NCBI GenBank assembly: GCA_015680685.1
Contig: MNCI01008012.1
Span: forward strand, 125,070 to 189,069
DNA length: 64,000 nt
Direction: 5' to 3'
DNA from: Gnetum montanum
Lineage: Eukaryota > Streptophyta > Gnetopsida > Gnetales > Gnetaceae
Shown: positions 1-10,932 of the stretch, in pieces
How the letters are laid out: every line of letters begins with the position of its first letter
Numbering within the stretch: the stretch's first letter is position 1
Position numbers and translations under genes: made by a program
Notes under the pieces: model-generated
The model's input: only the letters and a program-made list of their open reading frames with translations
What the model was told of the DNA's origin: nothing
Databases searched by the model: none

Positions 1-2895
1 TAGCCATGTCCTCCTCATGATTATTGGGATGTCCCCTTTGCTGTTCTCTACCTTTATTACTAGGAAGTTAACAAGATAAGACCACCCACAGACAATGGTC
101 ATAATGTCTTCTACCAGTCCCGATGGAATAGTGATGGACTAGTCTACCAATTCTAATTTTATATTTCTCTTTTTAAAAGGCAATAGGTTCTAGGTAGTAT
201 ACATCTCATGAGAAAGCAAGTTGACATCAAAACTTGAATCAAGAAGAGCTTTGCATAGTTCAATCCTAGCAATTTGCAAATAAATAAAAGGACTTCCATG
301 ATTAGCTAATTTTCTAGGAAGGTTTCCAGCCCAAATCCAATCATATACAACATGAGTTATCATAACAGTGTGGATTTGGGGTGGGATTTGGGTTGAAGGG
401 GACTCAAAGGAATTTGATAAAAAGAAAGATGAATGAGTAGGGTTGCCAATCACATGTGTATTTAAGGGCTTAGGTGGATTATGGGGTTGGATGAAATGTC
501 TTTTCTTTAATCGAGTTTCTGAACCACTTGGTTGATGAACCGATTGTAGATTAACAACCTTGGTGGCATTGCATTGTTGTGGTTGAGTTGGATGTTCACC
601 TTGCATAGATGGAGCAGATGGTAGCTATGTTGAGGGAGGAGGAAGATGTGCAAGAATAGGAGGAGGATAAGGGTAAAAGGTGATATTCCTCTTTTCATGT
701 GGAGAATGAGGTCAATAATAATCAAAAGGATGGTAGTGAGATTAGAAAGTAGAAATGTGATTGGAAGAGTCATGTGGAGAGAGGGGTTGTTGAACATAGT
801 ACCCATCTGGATCAAGTTGTCTATAAGGGTATTACTACCTTGGCCGTGCTAGTGCCCATGATTGTGGTTGTTTCCATTGTTGATACTACTCATATGGTTG
901 CAGTGAAGTTCTACTTGGCTAATATTGTTGTTGTTGGTGGAACTACCTAGAATTGCATTGAGGATAAGGCAATCTTCTAGGTGTTTTTCTTTGTGCTAAT
1001 TGTGGATTCAGAGCATACATCCTAGATTCCTGTACGTGTGACATAATAGGACAACATCCCTTAGGATGTTCATAATGGTATATGTCACACCCATCATCAT
1101 CATTTGATTCGATTCCCACAACTTCCTCTATTGCAACATTCTTGCCCTTAACTCTTTGAATGGCACATTCAACTTCCTTGCACCTCCTACACTCACACTC
1201 ACTACCCTATTCTTTGGGCTCTTCAAAAATTTTGAGAATAGCTTGAAATCTGTTATCCATGGAGTCCCATAATTGATCAACCATGGTTGTGATTTAAGAT
1301 TGAAGTTTTTGAAGTGGTAAGGTTTTCCTATTCACCACCTCATCAAGTGATGACTCTTATTCACTATCACAAAATCAAACCTCCCTCTTTTGAATGGAAA
1401 GATCGTAGTTATACTTTTCTACACTTTTCCATTTTCTTAATTCTCCTTCCTCTTTAGCTACTTATTCAATCATCTTTAGATCTGATGGGAACTTAATTCT
1501 GATAGTTGCCCTTGGGCATAAATGAAAAAGGTTCTTTTCATTTTTGATCGAAGCCCATTTATAATGTCGTAAAGTTAGTCTAGTTGAGAATAACCATGGC
1601 TAGGACATCTATGCATTAAGGAATAGTATTGGCCTATGGTGGCATCCAAGGGTTTGTATGTTCTTTGTTTCCATCCTTGGATCTACCTTCTAAAGTTTGA
1701 CACTCTGGAGTAAATTTGATATTTTTCATTGAATAATTCAAGCATTGTACTCCATCATCTAATAGATTTCAGTTTTAAGAATCGATACTATTTTTTTGCT
1801 TCTTTAATGAGTGTCCTAGGAAATAACTTAAGCTTTTACCACTCAATTTCTATATTTTGTAGGGCACATGCATCTTGAAGGGATTGGAGATGATTTTGTG
1901 GATCTGAGTTATATCCCCCTTCAAATCTAGGGATATTGTTCATGTTTAGTCTTTTGATCCAACTATCCTTTAGGTGCCTTCTTGGAATTTTGACTACCTC
2001 TGCAATGTTTAGCATACTTTGGGTAGCAAGCAAAGGTTCATCAAGGCCATGTTTTTGGTGCCTACAATGCCCTCTACTACCCCTTCATTCATGATGGTGG
2101 GTCTTTCTTGAACACCTATGCCCCTAGTCTTAACTTGTTACTTGGTTCCTTCAATCATTTTGGTCCCATTAGTGACCTCCATCATGGTTGTGCCCCTTGT
2201 GGTTATGGTTAGATCCAAAAGAAGATGATGATGATGACAAAGGTGAAGAGCAAGGGGGACTAGCACTATCACAGTGACTGCTAGCCCCATTTTTAGTGTT
2301 CATGGCCATGATCACAATCTTGTTTCTTTTCTACATCCTTACCCTGACTCTCCTACTTGGATCCTTCTTTATCATTGAATCCATTCTTACCAAAATCAAG
2401 ATTGTGAATCGTTGATTACTGGTTTTGGTTTTGACCTCCTTCACCAAAGTTAAAGAGAGGAATTTCACTAAATGGAAAACCACAAAAGAAGGGTTCTCCA
2501 CCACCATTTTGGTATGGTAGGAATGGGGAATGAATGAACCATATTTCCTTTGCAGATTCATAGTATTTTTCTAGCTATCAATCCTTGAGACATTGTGCCT
2601 CAGTGGGATGATAATCCCTGACATCACTTTTTTGTATGACATACTCAACATGAAGTCCTTGGAGGCCCAAACACATAAGAGTTTGTTGGAGCACTATAGG
2701 AATGGATTTCTCAGGCGACAACATGATGTTGTCCTCCATGTCATGCCATCACAGCTATTCATCCTAATGTAGGATGAAGGTGAAATTAGGTACATACTTG
2801 TTAAGATGAGCATACATCACTCTGTATTATTGAGGCACCTACTCATGAACCCCATTCAACTTAGGAAGAGAATCACTTTTGTGAAAAGAAGACAT
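1..2895 (-). pseudogene. E1 gag-protease remnant (partial)
   Basis: Degenerate gag-protease polyprotein. Gag starts at ATG 2895-2893 (MSSFHKSDS), like the MSSS starts of E2, E6 and C. A capsid-type segment near 2033-1836 reads IPRFEGGYNSDPQNHLQSL. The conserved Cys/His motif (GCDIYHYEHPKGCCPI) lies at about 1100-1050. A Pro/Gln-rich linker follows, then the retropepsin region at about 606-190. Its active site reads LLDSSFDVNLLS where relatives have LLDLGS-VNLIS, so the catalytic glycine is lost. Numerous stops and frameshifts. Family assignment is by resemblance to the other copies here and to Athila/Tat retropepsins. Confidence 0.8.
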
Positions 2896-3036
2896 TTTAT
2901 GTTACAAAATAAAAACACAATGTGCTTTTAGAAATTGTTGTAGTTATTTTAAAGTATGATATGACTCTAAGGTTTATTCCAATGATTTTGAATAATTTTC
3001 ACTAAATCCTATATAAAACACATAACAACTAAAAGG

Positions 3037-3054
3037 TCCCCAACAATCGTTCCA
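3037..3054 (-). promoter_or_regulatory. E1 primer-binding site (tRNA-Asp-like)
   Basis: Read on the minus strand the site is TGGAACGATTGTTGGGGA, one base inside the LTR. It is a mutated version of TGGCGCCGTTGCCGGGGA, the tRNA-Asp site known from plant Athila elements. Confidence 0.7.
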
Positions 3055-3055
3055 G

Positions 3056-3893
3056 TGATGAGCGGTGACGTACCCCTACATCCAACCATATGAATCACAA
3101 ACATTCAATTGTGATCTAATCGAATTCCATAGACCTTAAGTTCTCAAGTATAATATTTCAAGGAAGTGAAATCTAATTGGGATGATTGTTGTCTTCTCAG
3201 TTCCACTTGTGAGGTACAAGTATATGGTTAAATGCAACTTAGGTGTATGATTTTAAGCATTTTATATTTTATAAGTTTAATCACCTAGAGCAAGAATAAA
3301 AGGTAGAGTAATTTAATATCTAATTAATCTACTACGTAGCTAGCCTAACATAAGTACCCGTTCCCAATCTCTAGACACATCTTGAATGTGTATAGTGTTG
3401 TTGGATTACTAAAAGTTAATCATTTCTAAGTTACCAAGTGCTCAATGTATGCTCGAAGTGGTCATGCTCATGTTCATTAACAACTAGAAATTAATTGCTT
3501 AATTAAAGTACATGAATATTAAATACATTAAAGGAAACATTAATATATTCTTAGTGCTGCAAGGATTATCAAAAGGACTCATCTGTATTTCTATCACACT
3601 AATATGCTTAGGTAGATCAATGCTTAAACAAAGATCCATTCACACTTAGACTCCTATTGCAGGTACTCAAAAAATATTCTAACTCTAGAGAAAACAAACT
3701 ATAGTAGCTTCGCTATGTTATGATAAAAACTATCTCCAAATTATGTGCCCAAGTGCTATATTTATAGGCTGGCATATACCCTACAATATTGGATATTTGA
3801 CATCGCATCTTGGGATCTTATATCAAGTATCCAATATCGAGGCTTCAATATCAGATATCTGATATAGGTGCATGTCAAAATAAGAATTCATCA
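3056..3893 (-). repeat. E1 5' LTR (838 bp)
   Basis: Starts TGATGAGCGG and ends AATTCATCA on the plus strand, so TG...CA ended. The body aligns with the LTRs of E2, C, E3 and E6. A TATA-like box (CCTATAAATATAG on the minus strand) lies near 3757-3768. Between it and the LTR edge is a block of imperfect palindromic repeats built on CAATATCGG and CAGATATCTG. Confidence 0.85.
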
Positions 3894-4353
3894 ACATATA
3901 ATATTGAATGTTACATATATTTTATGTTTGGTATATTTTCTTCTTATGCATAATTTCTAATATAACACATATTTGACATTTTCCATGACATTCAGGGATG
4001 GAATGTCATAAGTAGAAGGGTGTTTTGTAGAAATCAATGTTATTTCTAGGATTTTTTTATTAACAAATTTTTCTAAGTTTAACCAAAATGTCATATCAAA
4101 ATACTAATGTCACATCATTTCTTTTGTGACGTTTATACTTGTTTTAAACAAATACTTTCATTTTTTTTTGAGTTTAAACCTATTTATAGAGAAAACTAAG
4201 GCTTTGCTAACAACCTTGTGAAGTCACAATTATTGTTAAAAGACCTCTACAGCCATGACATCATCCTTTAATTTAGACTTCTTTAAACTTCAAAGGCTCA
4301 TTAATCTAAGGAGAAATTAATGATTTTCCAAAGGATTAAATTAAAGGGACAAC
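3894..4353. other. AT-rich spacer without recognisable gene
   Basis: AT-rich sequence between E1 and the old gag remnant. No coding homology, tandem repeat or terminal repeat was recognised. Confidence 0.5.
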
Positions 4354-4750
4354 ATGGTGGCCTACACCAAGCAAGAGCTAGGCTTCTTATTCATGTTAGA
4401 CATGTTTAAGCTTATGGTAGAATATGAAAGGATGAATGATCTTCCTTCTTTCCTTTCTAATCTAGATCATCCCATTGAACTAGATCATGAAGAAGTTAAG
4501 GAGATCACATAATTTATGATGAAACAAAAGAAAAATATAAGAAAGAATACATTTGTAAATTAAAATATCCAGGATGAAAGCTATCCTAGTTCAACCTCTT
4601 AGTCCTCACATCATTGTTAGAGGAAAAAGAGAAAGTGTAGCCTCAAAATTAGACATTCATTTGACTAATGAAGATGAAGAATCACCAACTAAGTGGCTTA
4701 CCAAGACTACACCTCTTTCATATCATATATATAACATCAATATTATAACT
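4354..4750 (+). pseudogene. Old Ty3/gypsy gag remnant, upstream half (split by E2)
   Basis: Plus-strand coding-like sequence. An ATG at 4354 opens a 52-codon segment (VAYTKQELGFLFMLDMFKLM) ending in a stop at about 4512. From 4574 another open segment (MKAILVQPLSPHIIVRGKRE) runs to the E2 insertion point. Taking out E2 and one copy of its TAACT duplication, the frame continues without a break into the segment from 11785 to a stop at 12144. The gag assignment comes from the downstream half, which carries capsid and zinc-knuckle resemblance; this half alone is not diagnostic. Confidence 0.5.
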
Positions 4751-5560
4751 TGATGAGTGGCGAGATACCCCTACACTCAATCATACGAATACGAGTGTTA
4801 CACGCGCAATCCAGTCAAACTCTGTAGACTAAGTGCCTACACACCTTATGGAACACTTAAGGTTAATCATTCGTTCTCTTCCCAGACTTACTTGTATTTG
4901 TCATAGTTGTATGGTTAAGTCTGAGGTATGTGATTTTTATATCTTTTCTAGTTTTATCTCCTATGCTAATGAGGTGAAGGGTGAAGAGACTAATTAACTA
5001 ACTTTAACTAAATAACTACCTTAACCTAGTATCATCATCTATTCCCACTTACTATTCACACCCTAAACCAATGCAACCTTGGCTACCAAATGCTATTCGT
5101 TACTAGGATTACCAAGCGTAACGCACGTGCTCAAAGCGGTCGTACTAAGTGCACTTAACTATGAGAGAGGGGTTGAGAGAGATTTAATTAACTAATAAAC
5201 CATTTAAATGATAAATAGTAAATAAAATCCTATTTAGCCTATTCCATGCATTGCAAGGTTTATCCAAGAAGTTCATCTTTATTTTCGTACACAAATTTTT
5301 GTTGAGGTACAATATTTGCTCGAATAAAGATCCGTTCACTTTGGAACTCCTACTATGGGCACATAGAAAATATTCTATCTCTAGAGAGGTAAAAATGGCA
5401 GAGTTTTGCTACAGTCTAGGACTAAACTTAGAAACAAGAGAGAGCCACCTCTTATTTATAGACTTGGCGGTGCACAACGATATCGTCTACGCGATATCAT
5501 AGGGGACGACACGATATCATGTATGCAATATCGCAACCCATGCAATATCACATCCCATCA
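4751..5560 (-). repeat. E2 3' LTR (810 bp)
   Basis: TGATGAGTGG to CATCCCATCA. Aligns along its length with 10933-11779. The TATA-like box lies at 5451-5461 (CTATAAATAAG on the minus strand). The remaining 99 bp to the edge hold three GATATC sites (5479, 5493, 5513) and two AATATC variants. Confidence 0.93.
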
Positions 5561-5579
5561 TACCCCCATGACTGAATAG
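5561..5579 (-). promoter_or_regulatory. E2 polypurine tract
   Basis: On the minus strand TCAGTCATGGGGGTA abuts the LTR, the usual place for plus-strand priming. The same GTCATGGGGG core abuts the LTR in E3, and variants do so in C and E7. Confidence 0.75.
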
Positions 5580-7562
5580 AAAATCATTCTTGAGTTCCTT
5601 ACAATAATATCAGGAAGGTATGGGATTACTAACTTGGATGGAACTAATGGTGAATGGGATAACATGTGAAAATATCATCATTACAAGACATGACAAAATT
5701 GTTGTTCATGACAACTAGACTGAACACCTTATACATTTGACATCAGAGCTTATTTGGTAGCTGAGAAAGAGAGAGAGAGAGAAAGAATTTTTGCTGCTAC
5801 CAACACCAAGATTACGCCTTTCATTGCCTATCTGTAAGCATGCCATCGATCTTGCTCCTTGTAAAGCTACTTCAGTACAGATCCATTCCAAGTGTTCCCT
5901 CTAGACCTAATTCATTGTAGTATGATTGTCATCTACACACACAACACAATCTTATATTAGCAATGGTAAATGAATCTCAATGCAGTTGATACCTTGCTTC
6001 AGTGAAAGATCCATTGGCTAGGTTGTGGTATGGCTGATATGGGTTTGGAGATATAATAGTGGTGATTACCAAAGATGTAGGGGTTAGGAAAAAATCAAAA
6101 AAATTGGGCCTTATACCCCCATGACTAATCACGAACCTCTAGTAGCGATATAATGGAGAAAGAAAAGGAATAAGAAAGATGGATAAAAAGAGACAACTAT
6201 AATGTCGATGAAATGGATGTCAAAGATGGAAATGAACAAAATAGAGTGGATTGTGAAAATGTTAAGGGAAAGAAATTAACTGATGCACCAAAGAGGAATG
6301 CCAATGGGTCCTCCCCAAAGCAGGCTCATGCCCTTAATGCCCTGACAAACCCACATTTGAAGAGTCTGTAGGCTCTAGGAATGTCATTTGGAACAAGAGT
6401 TAAAGTCTTAACCACAAGAATTTACCAAAAAGAAAACGATGTGTCAACCAAAATATACACTAATGTATAACTAGCAATGAGGTGTATAATGGAGAAAGAA
6501 TGATGGATAGAAGAGGATGGAATGGAGTCTCAAGAAAACGGTGGTGTACAACCCCTTATGTGTTTGATGATTAATGTGACTTAGCAGCTCCCAGTCCAAA
6601 TCCAGCCTCAACAAACCACATCCAGTGACTTCACATCAATGCATTCGACTAATCCATCCTCCTGAAGTAACAAGAATGCCTTCTCCAAAGAGCCACCACC
6701 ATTCTGACAAAACAAAAGAGGAGAATATAGGGAGTAAGAAGGGCCTTAGTTAGAGGGAACATTTTTATTTTAGTTCCATAACCAGTTCTTGTAGCCCAAA
6801 TATTTATTTCATCTAAGGGGTTTTCTTTGAATTCCCACAGTTGTCCTTTTCCTTTTGTTTTTTTTCTCCTGTTTGTATTTTTCATGGGAACCACACCATG
6901 CAAAGACTTATTATTTTTATTTTTATTTTCTTAGCTTCCCAATGAGATTGTAACATTGGAATAGTAAGAAAACTCAAGAAGAAAAAAATCCAAGCACCCA
7001 AGAGAATGGCCAACATAAATGCATCAAGTTCCCTTGAAGCCATACCCTTTTCACTCCTTGAGTTTTTCCTTAGTTTGAGAAATACCCAGTCACCAATTCA
7101 TTATAGTTCTTATTAGAAAGGAACTATACATTTCCCAAGCTGAGAGAGACCATAGAAATTTGTGGATGTATGGATGAAGTAGACTCATTGCCTGCCATAT
7201 CAAAAGAACCATACCTTAGTATCAACATCATAACCTAAAGGTAAAAACCAAACATTAGTGATCAATAGGAAAATAGTTCATACCAACATGAACACTTATT
7301 AAATGACAAACTTGACAAGATGGATAATACACACACACACACATACACAAGAAATGAAAAAGTATAACGATGTTGTAAAACAAAAACAAGAAAAGTTAAA
7401 AGAATTTGTAAAACAAAAATGTGCAAGACAAAAATGTGTTAAATAAAAATGTGTAAAACAATAATGTGTAAAAAAAAACGTGTAAAAAAATGTGTGAAAC
7501 AAAATTGTAGAAAACAAAAATGTGTAAAACAAAAACTTAAAAGAACTGAGAGCTTCAAATGA
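5580..7562 (-). other. E2 long conserved 3' noncoding region
   Basis: About 2 kb between the end of the coding region and the PPT with no coding frame, although Athila elements may carry an env-like frame here. Blocks of it recur in C (31.2-33.3 kb), E6 (41.6-43.3 kb) and G (48.6-50.1 kb). One block lies at about 6307-6335 (CCCAAAGCAGGCTCATGCCC) and another at about 6770-6805 (CCATAACCAG, CTTGTAGCCCA). A third, at about 6885-6905, holds ACCACACCATGCAAAGA. It also contains a GA-rich stretch (5765-5790), a short CA run (7329-7344) and PPT-like copies at 6114 and 7581. Confidence 0.7.
7369..7545. repeat. A-rich minisatellite in E2 3' region
   Basis: Imperfect tandem units of about 15 bp close to AAACAAAAATGTGTA, roughly ten copies. 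A related A-rich array occurs at the same place in G (about 49900-50040), and an A-rich stretch in C (about 33130-33240), so it belongs to the family rather than being a chance insertion. Confidence 0.75.
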
Positions 7563-8985
7563 TCAGCATAGGTGGCCATCTCCCCCATGACTGAATGGAA
7601 AGGGAGAGATCCAAAATAATGAACACCTATTTGAATTTCTTATAAGTGTCCAACTTCTCCCAATTGATGTTCTTAGATTAAGGGGTGGAATTTGGTGATG
7701 CTCATACTTTAATGTATCTATGCCTTCATTGTTGGCATGAGTTGTTTCCCCAGTTTGTTCCATGCATTTTGGTGGGTTTCTCTTTTGATTAGCTGTCAAC
7801 CACGGGGTGTCCACTTGTTGTGTGGTTGCTACATACAAGAACTTTTGTATGAAAGTTTCTAGGACACACTGGTTGCATACAAGAAATGTGGAGCATTCCT
7901 GTATGTCATCACCCTCTGAGTCACTATATGTGATACATGGAACTTTCTTCTTCTTGATCTTTCCATAAATATTTATCTTAGATATTTCCAAGCAAAGATC
8001 ATGGATCCCTAGGCATGCATCTATTGTACTCAGCCATGCCCTTCCCATTATAATTGGGAAGCCTCCATTGTTACTATTAACTTCTATCACTAGGAAATTA
8101 GCTGGGTATGACCAACCACACAAAGTGGTAACAATGTCCTCCACCAATCCCAAGGGAATGGTGATGGACTGGACAACTAGCGCTAGTTGAATATTGCTCT
8201 TCTTGAGTTGGGGTAGGTTCCAGGCTTGATACATTTCTCGTGAGATTAAGTTGACTCCAGAACCTAAGTCAAGAAGAGCCTTATGTGGTTCGTTCCCGGT
8301 GACTTGGAGGTAGATTAAGGGACTTCAAGGATTAGAGAATTTCCTGGGAAGGTGGCCTACCTGGATCCTGTCGGTAATGGTATGTGTTAACATAACTGTA
8401 TGCGTTGAGCTCTATTGTTGATTTGAAGGGAGCTCCAAGGCCTTATTTGTTGGAGGAGCTTATACAGACTCAACTGCTTGTGGTTGTGAGAGCTTGTCTG
8501 GGATTTTGATTCTAACGAAAGGTCTTCTCTTCTAGTGGTTGCTAGAACCAGCAGTGGGTTGAATGTTTACTGCTATTGTAGCATTACGTTGCTGCGGTTG
8601 AGTGGGGAGTTCCCCTTGCATTGTTGGAGCAGGTGGTAGTGGAACTACCGACGTAAGAGTGGCAGATGGATTCGGAGGATGGTACACGTGTGGAGTGTCT
8701 CCCGTAGGAGAAGGAATCCTTAAATATTCCCAAACCTGATAGTAACATTGTGGAGTTGTGTGACCCATAGAGTCACTTGGAGAAACCGGCTGCTGCATGT
8801 AATAACCATAAGGATCTGGTTTCTAGTAAGGGTATTGTTGTCTAGGAAGTGGCATCCCTCATGACTTGGGTGTTGCCATTGTTGGTATTTCCCGATAGGT
8901 TGTGGTGGAGTTCCACTTGGATAATATGTTAACGGTTGGTGGAACTGCCTTGGGTTACCTTGGAGATAAGGTAACCTTCAGGGTG
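7563..8985 (-). pseudogene. E2 proline-rich linker and aspartic protease
   Basis: Retropepsin-like protease that would cleave the gag polyprotein. After a Pro/Gln-rich linker (8798-8532, containing MQGELPTQPQQRNAT) the active site LLDLGSGVNLIS lies at about 8280-8243. The DLG form is typical of Athila/Tat elements. Then come the flap region (GLVEDIVTTLCGWSYPANF) and the C-terminal signature IIMGRAWLSTIDA. The open stretch 8234-7563 is uninterrupted and includes the signature. Past the protease it ends in SLPFHSVMGEMATYADH in an adjacent frame, closely like the pol tail of G, so the frame looks like a deletion fusion of protease to the end of pol. A stop in the linker near 8500 and frame changes make the whole a pseudogene. 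Confidence 0.85.
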
Positions 8986-8986
8986 C

Positions 8987-10788
8987 CTACCATCTGTTAA
9001 GTCTTGGGTTAAGTGCATACACCCCAGACTCTTGTAGATGTGAGATGATTGGACAACATCCCTTAGGTTGGTCATATTGGAAGATCTCACATCCACCATC
9101 AATGTCTATGTCAGAATCCACAACCTCATCAGAGATAGTCATTTTTTCCTTACCCTTGTCACGTGCATGGCCTGAAACTCTCCGCTCTTTCTTACCATGG
9201 TCACTACTTCGTTCCTTCTTAGATTCCTCTACAATCTTTAAAATAGTTTTAATTTTACTATCTAAGGAGCTCCATATTTCATCTACCTTAGCCAATACTT
9301 CTGTTGTTAGCTTTTGAAGTGGCAAGATTTTTCTATTCACCAACTCTTCGAGTGGTGACTCATCCTCTTCATCGTAGAATCTCACTCCCTTCTTTAGGAG
9401 GAAGGGATCATGGTTATATGTCCCAAGGGTTCTCCTAGTTTCATACCTTAGCCCATCTACAAGATGGCAAAGTTGATCCTGTTGTGTGTAGTCATGGCTT
9501 GGGCAACAATGTAGTAATGCATAATATTGGCCCATGGCAGCATCCAAGGGTTCATGATTACCATGTTTCCATCCTTAAATCTATTTATGCAAATTGGACA
9601 CTCTAGAGTACGTCTGATATTTATCAATAACTCTAACATTGTACTCCACCTCCTAATGGTTTTCGGATCTAAGGATTGGTATCAACTCTTTGCTTTCTTT
9701 ATGAGTGTCCTAGGGAACAACTTTAGTTTTTGCCACTCGTTCTCAATGTTCTACAAAGCGTAGGCATCATGAAATGCCTATAAATGATTTTACAGATTAG
9801 AATTGTATCCCCCCTCAAAGTATGGAATTTTATTCATATCTAAGCGCTTAATCTGGCTATCTTTTTGATGCCTTGTTGGTATTCTAACTACCTCCATTAT
9901 ATCTAACATACTCTGGGTTGCTAGTAGGGGTTCATCATGATCATCTCTTTCATGACTTCTATAATTCCTATGTTGTTCCCTACTTTCCCTTCTTTCATGC
10001 CTTGACTCTCTAGAGTGCCCTCGTCCTTTCTCTTGACTCTCTCGTCAAGGTCTCTCATTTTTCTTACCCTTACCCTTACCGTTATTCTCTTTGTGACTAT
10101 GCCCTGATGTGGAAAGAGAGAGTGAATGGTGTGATGTGGAAAGATGATGTTTCTTACCTTCTCTTCTGTGACTACGGCCCCAATCGTGATGACAATCAGA
10201 ATGCCCGTACTTATCATGTGTTTTCGTTCCCTCAGTGAAAAGTTGGAGTTCTCAGGGATCATAACAAGGGTTGTGTATCATGGATTGTAGGTTCTGATAC
10301 CCCACCTCCTCACTATCATTAGGAGGGGGAACATTCTTCGATAGAGAACCTGTTATAATGGGTTCACCATCTCCGATTTCACTTAGGATGTGCGGGACCC
10401 CTTTGCCCTTCAACAATGTGTGGTGGCTCTCTTGCCGCAAGTCCTTTAAACGTTGTTCTTCTATGGGATGGTAATACCTTGTGTTGAAATATCCTACAAC
10501 GTATTTAGTGTATAGTTGTGTCATGCTGATCTATGCCAGAGCACGGAGAAGCATGTTGGGGACTGCCCGATCTAGGGGTAACACTATGTTACCTTGCAAA
10601 TCTCACCAATGCAGTTCTTCATCCTGATGGAGGATAAAAGTAAAATTGGGTATATACTCATTGTGATGAGCATATACTATCCAATACTGTTGAGGAACTA
10701 GTGGATCTCAGTTATGCATGTTAGACTACCAACTATTTCTTGTATGATCCCTAGGTGGTGAAGTGCTCTTGTTCGAAGAAGAAGACAT
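8987..10788 (-). pseudogene. E2 gag
   Basis: Structural capsid/nucleocapsid protein. It starts at ATG 10788 (MSSSNKSTSPP), 126 bases from the primer site. A domain at 10524-10252 (LYTKYVVGYFNTRYYHPIEE) is shared with E6. A Ser/His/Arg-rich stretch follows at about 10262-9921, then a capsid-type block at about 9850-9400 (YFEGGYNSNL; DAAMGQYYALLHC; LRYETRRTLGTY), matching the Retrotrans_gag layout. Near the C-terminus is the Cys/His motif GCEIFQYDQPKGCCPI (about 9100-9055). Several frameshifts break the frame. Confidence 0.82.
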
Positions 10789-10913
10789 CTTAATTTAGTT
10801 CGGTGTGCTAATTAACCATTATATAATCTTTTATTTAATTAATCCTAAGGTTTGTTTAAGCTCCCAATGATGTGGATAATTTCCTATGTTATACTTAGTG
10901 CACAACCACTTAG

Positions 10914-10931
10914 TCCCCGACAATGGTGCCT
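10914..10931 (-). promoter_or_regulatory. E2 primer-binding site (tRNA-Asp-like)
   Basis: Minus strand AGGCACCATTGTCGGGGA, beginning one base inside the LTR. Three or four differences from the Athila tRNA-Asp site. Confidence 0.8.
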
Positions 10932-10932
10932 A

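Larger units (their letters stand above)
1..3893 (-). mobile_element. E1: TGATGAG-family Ty3/gypsy element, left part outside window
   Basis: Minus-strand LTR retrotransposon. Reading leftwards from 3893 it shows an LTR (3893-3056), a tRNA-Asp-like primer site (3054-3037), a gag start (2895) and a degenerate gag and protease running off the window at base 1. The other LTR and any pol lie outside, so whether it carried pol cannot be told. Order and sequence match E2 and E6. Many frameshifts and stops make it a dead copy. Confidence 0.85.

Noticed and set aside
5251-5502. Open frame MQGLSKKF... also found at 11450-11713
   Set aside because: Both lie at the same place in the two LTRs of E2; the similarity follows from LTR duplication, and the frame is not kept in E3, C or E6.
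7299-7532. Phe/Thr/His-rich 77-residue frame on the minus strand
   Set aside because: Translation of the A-rich minisatellite and CA run in the E2 3' noncoding region; no protein family.
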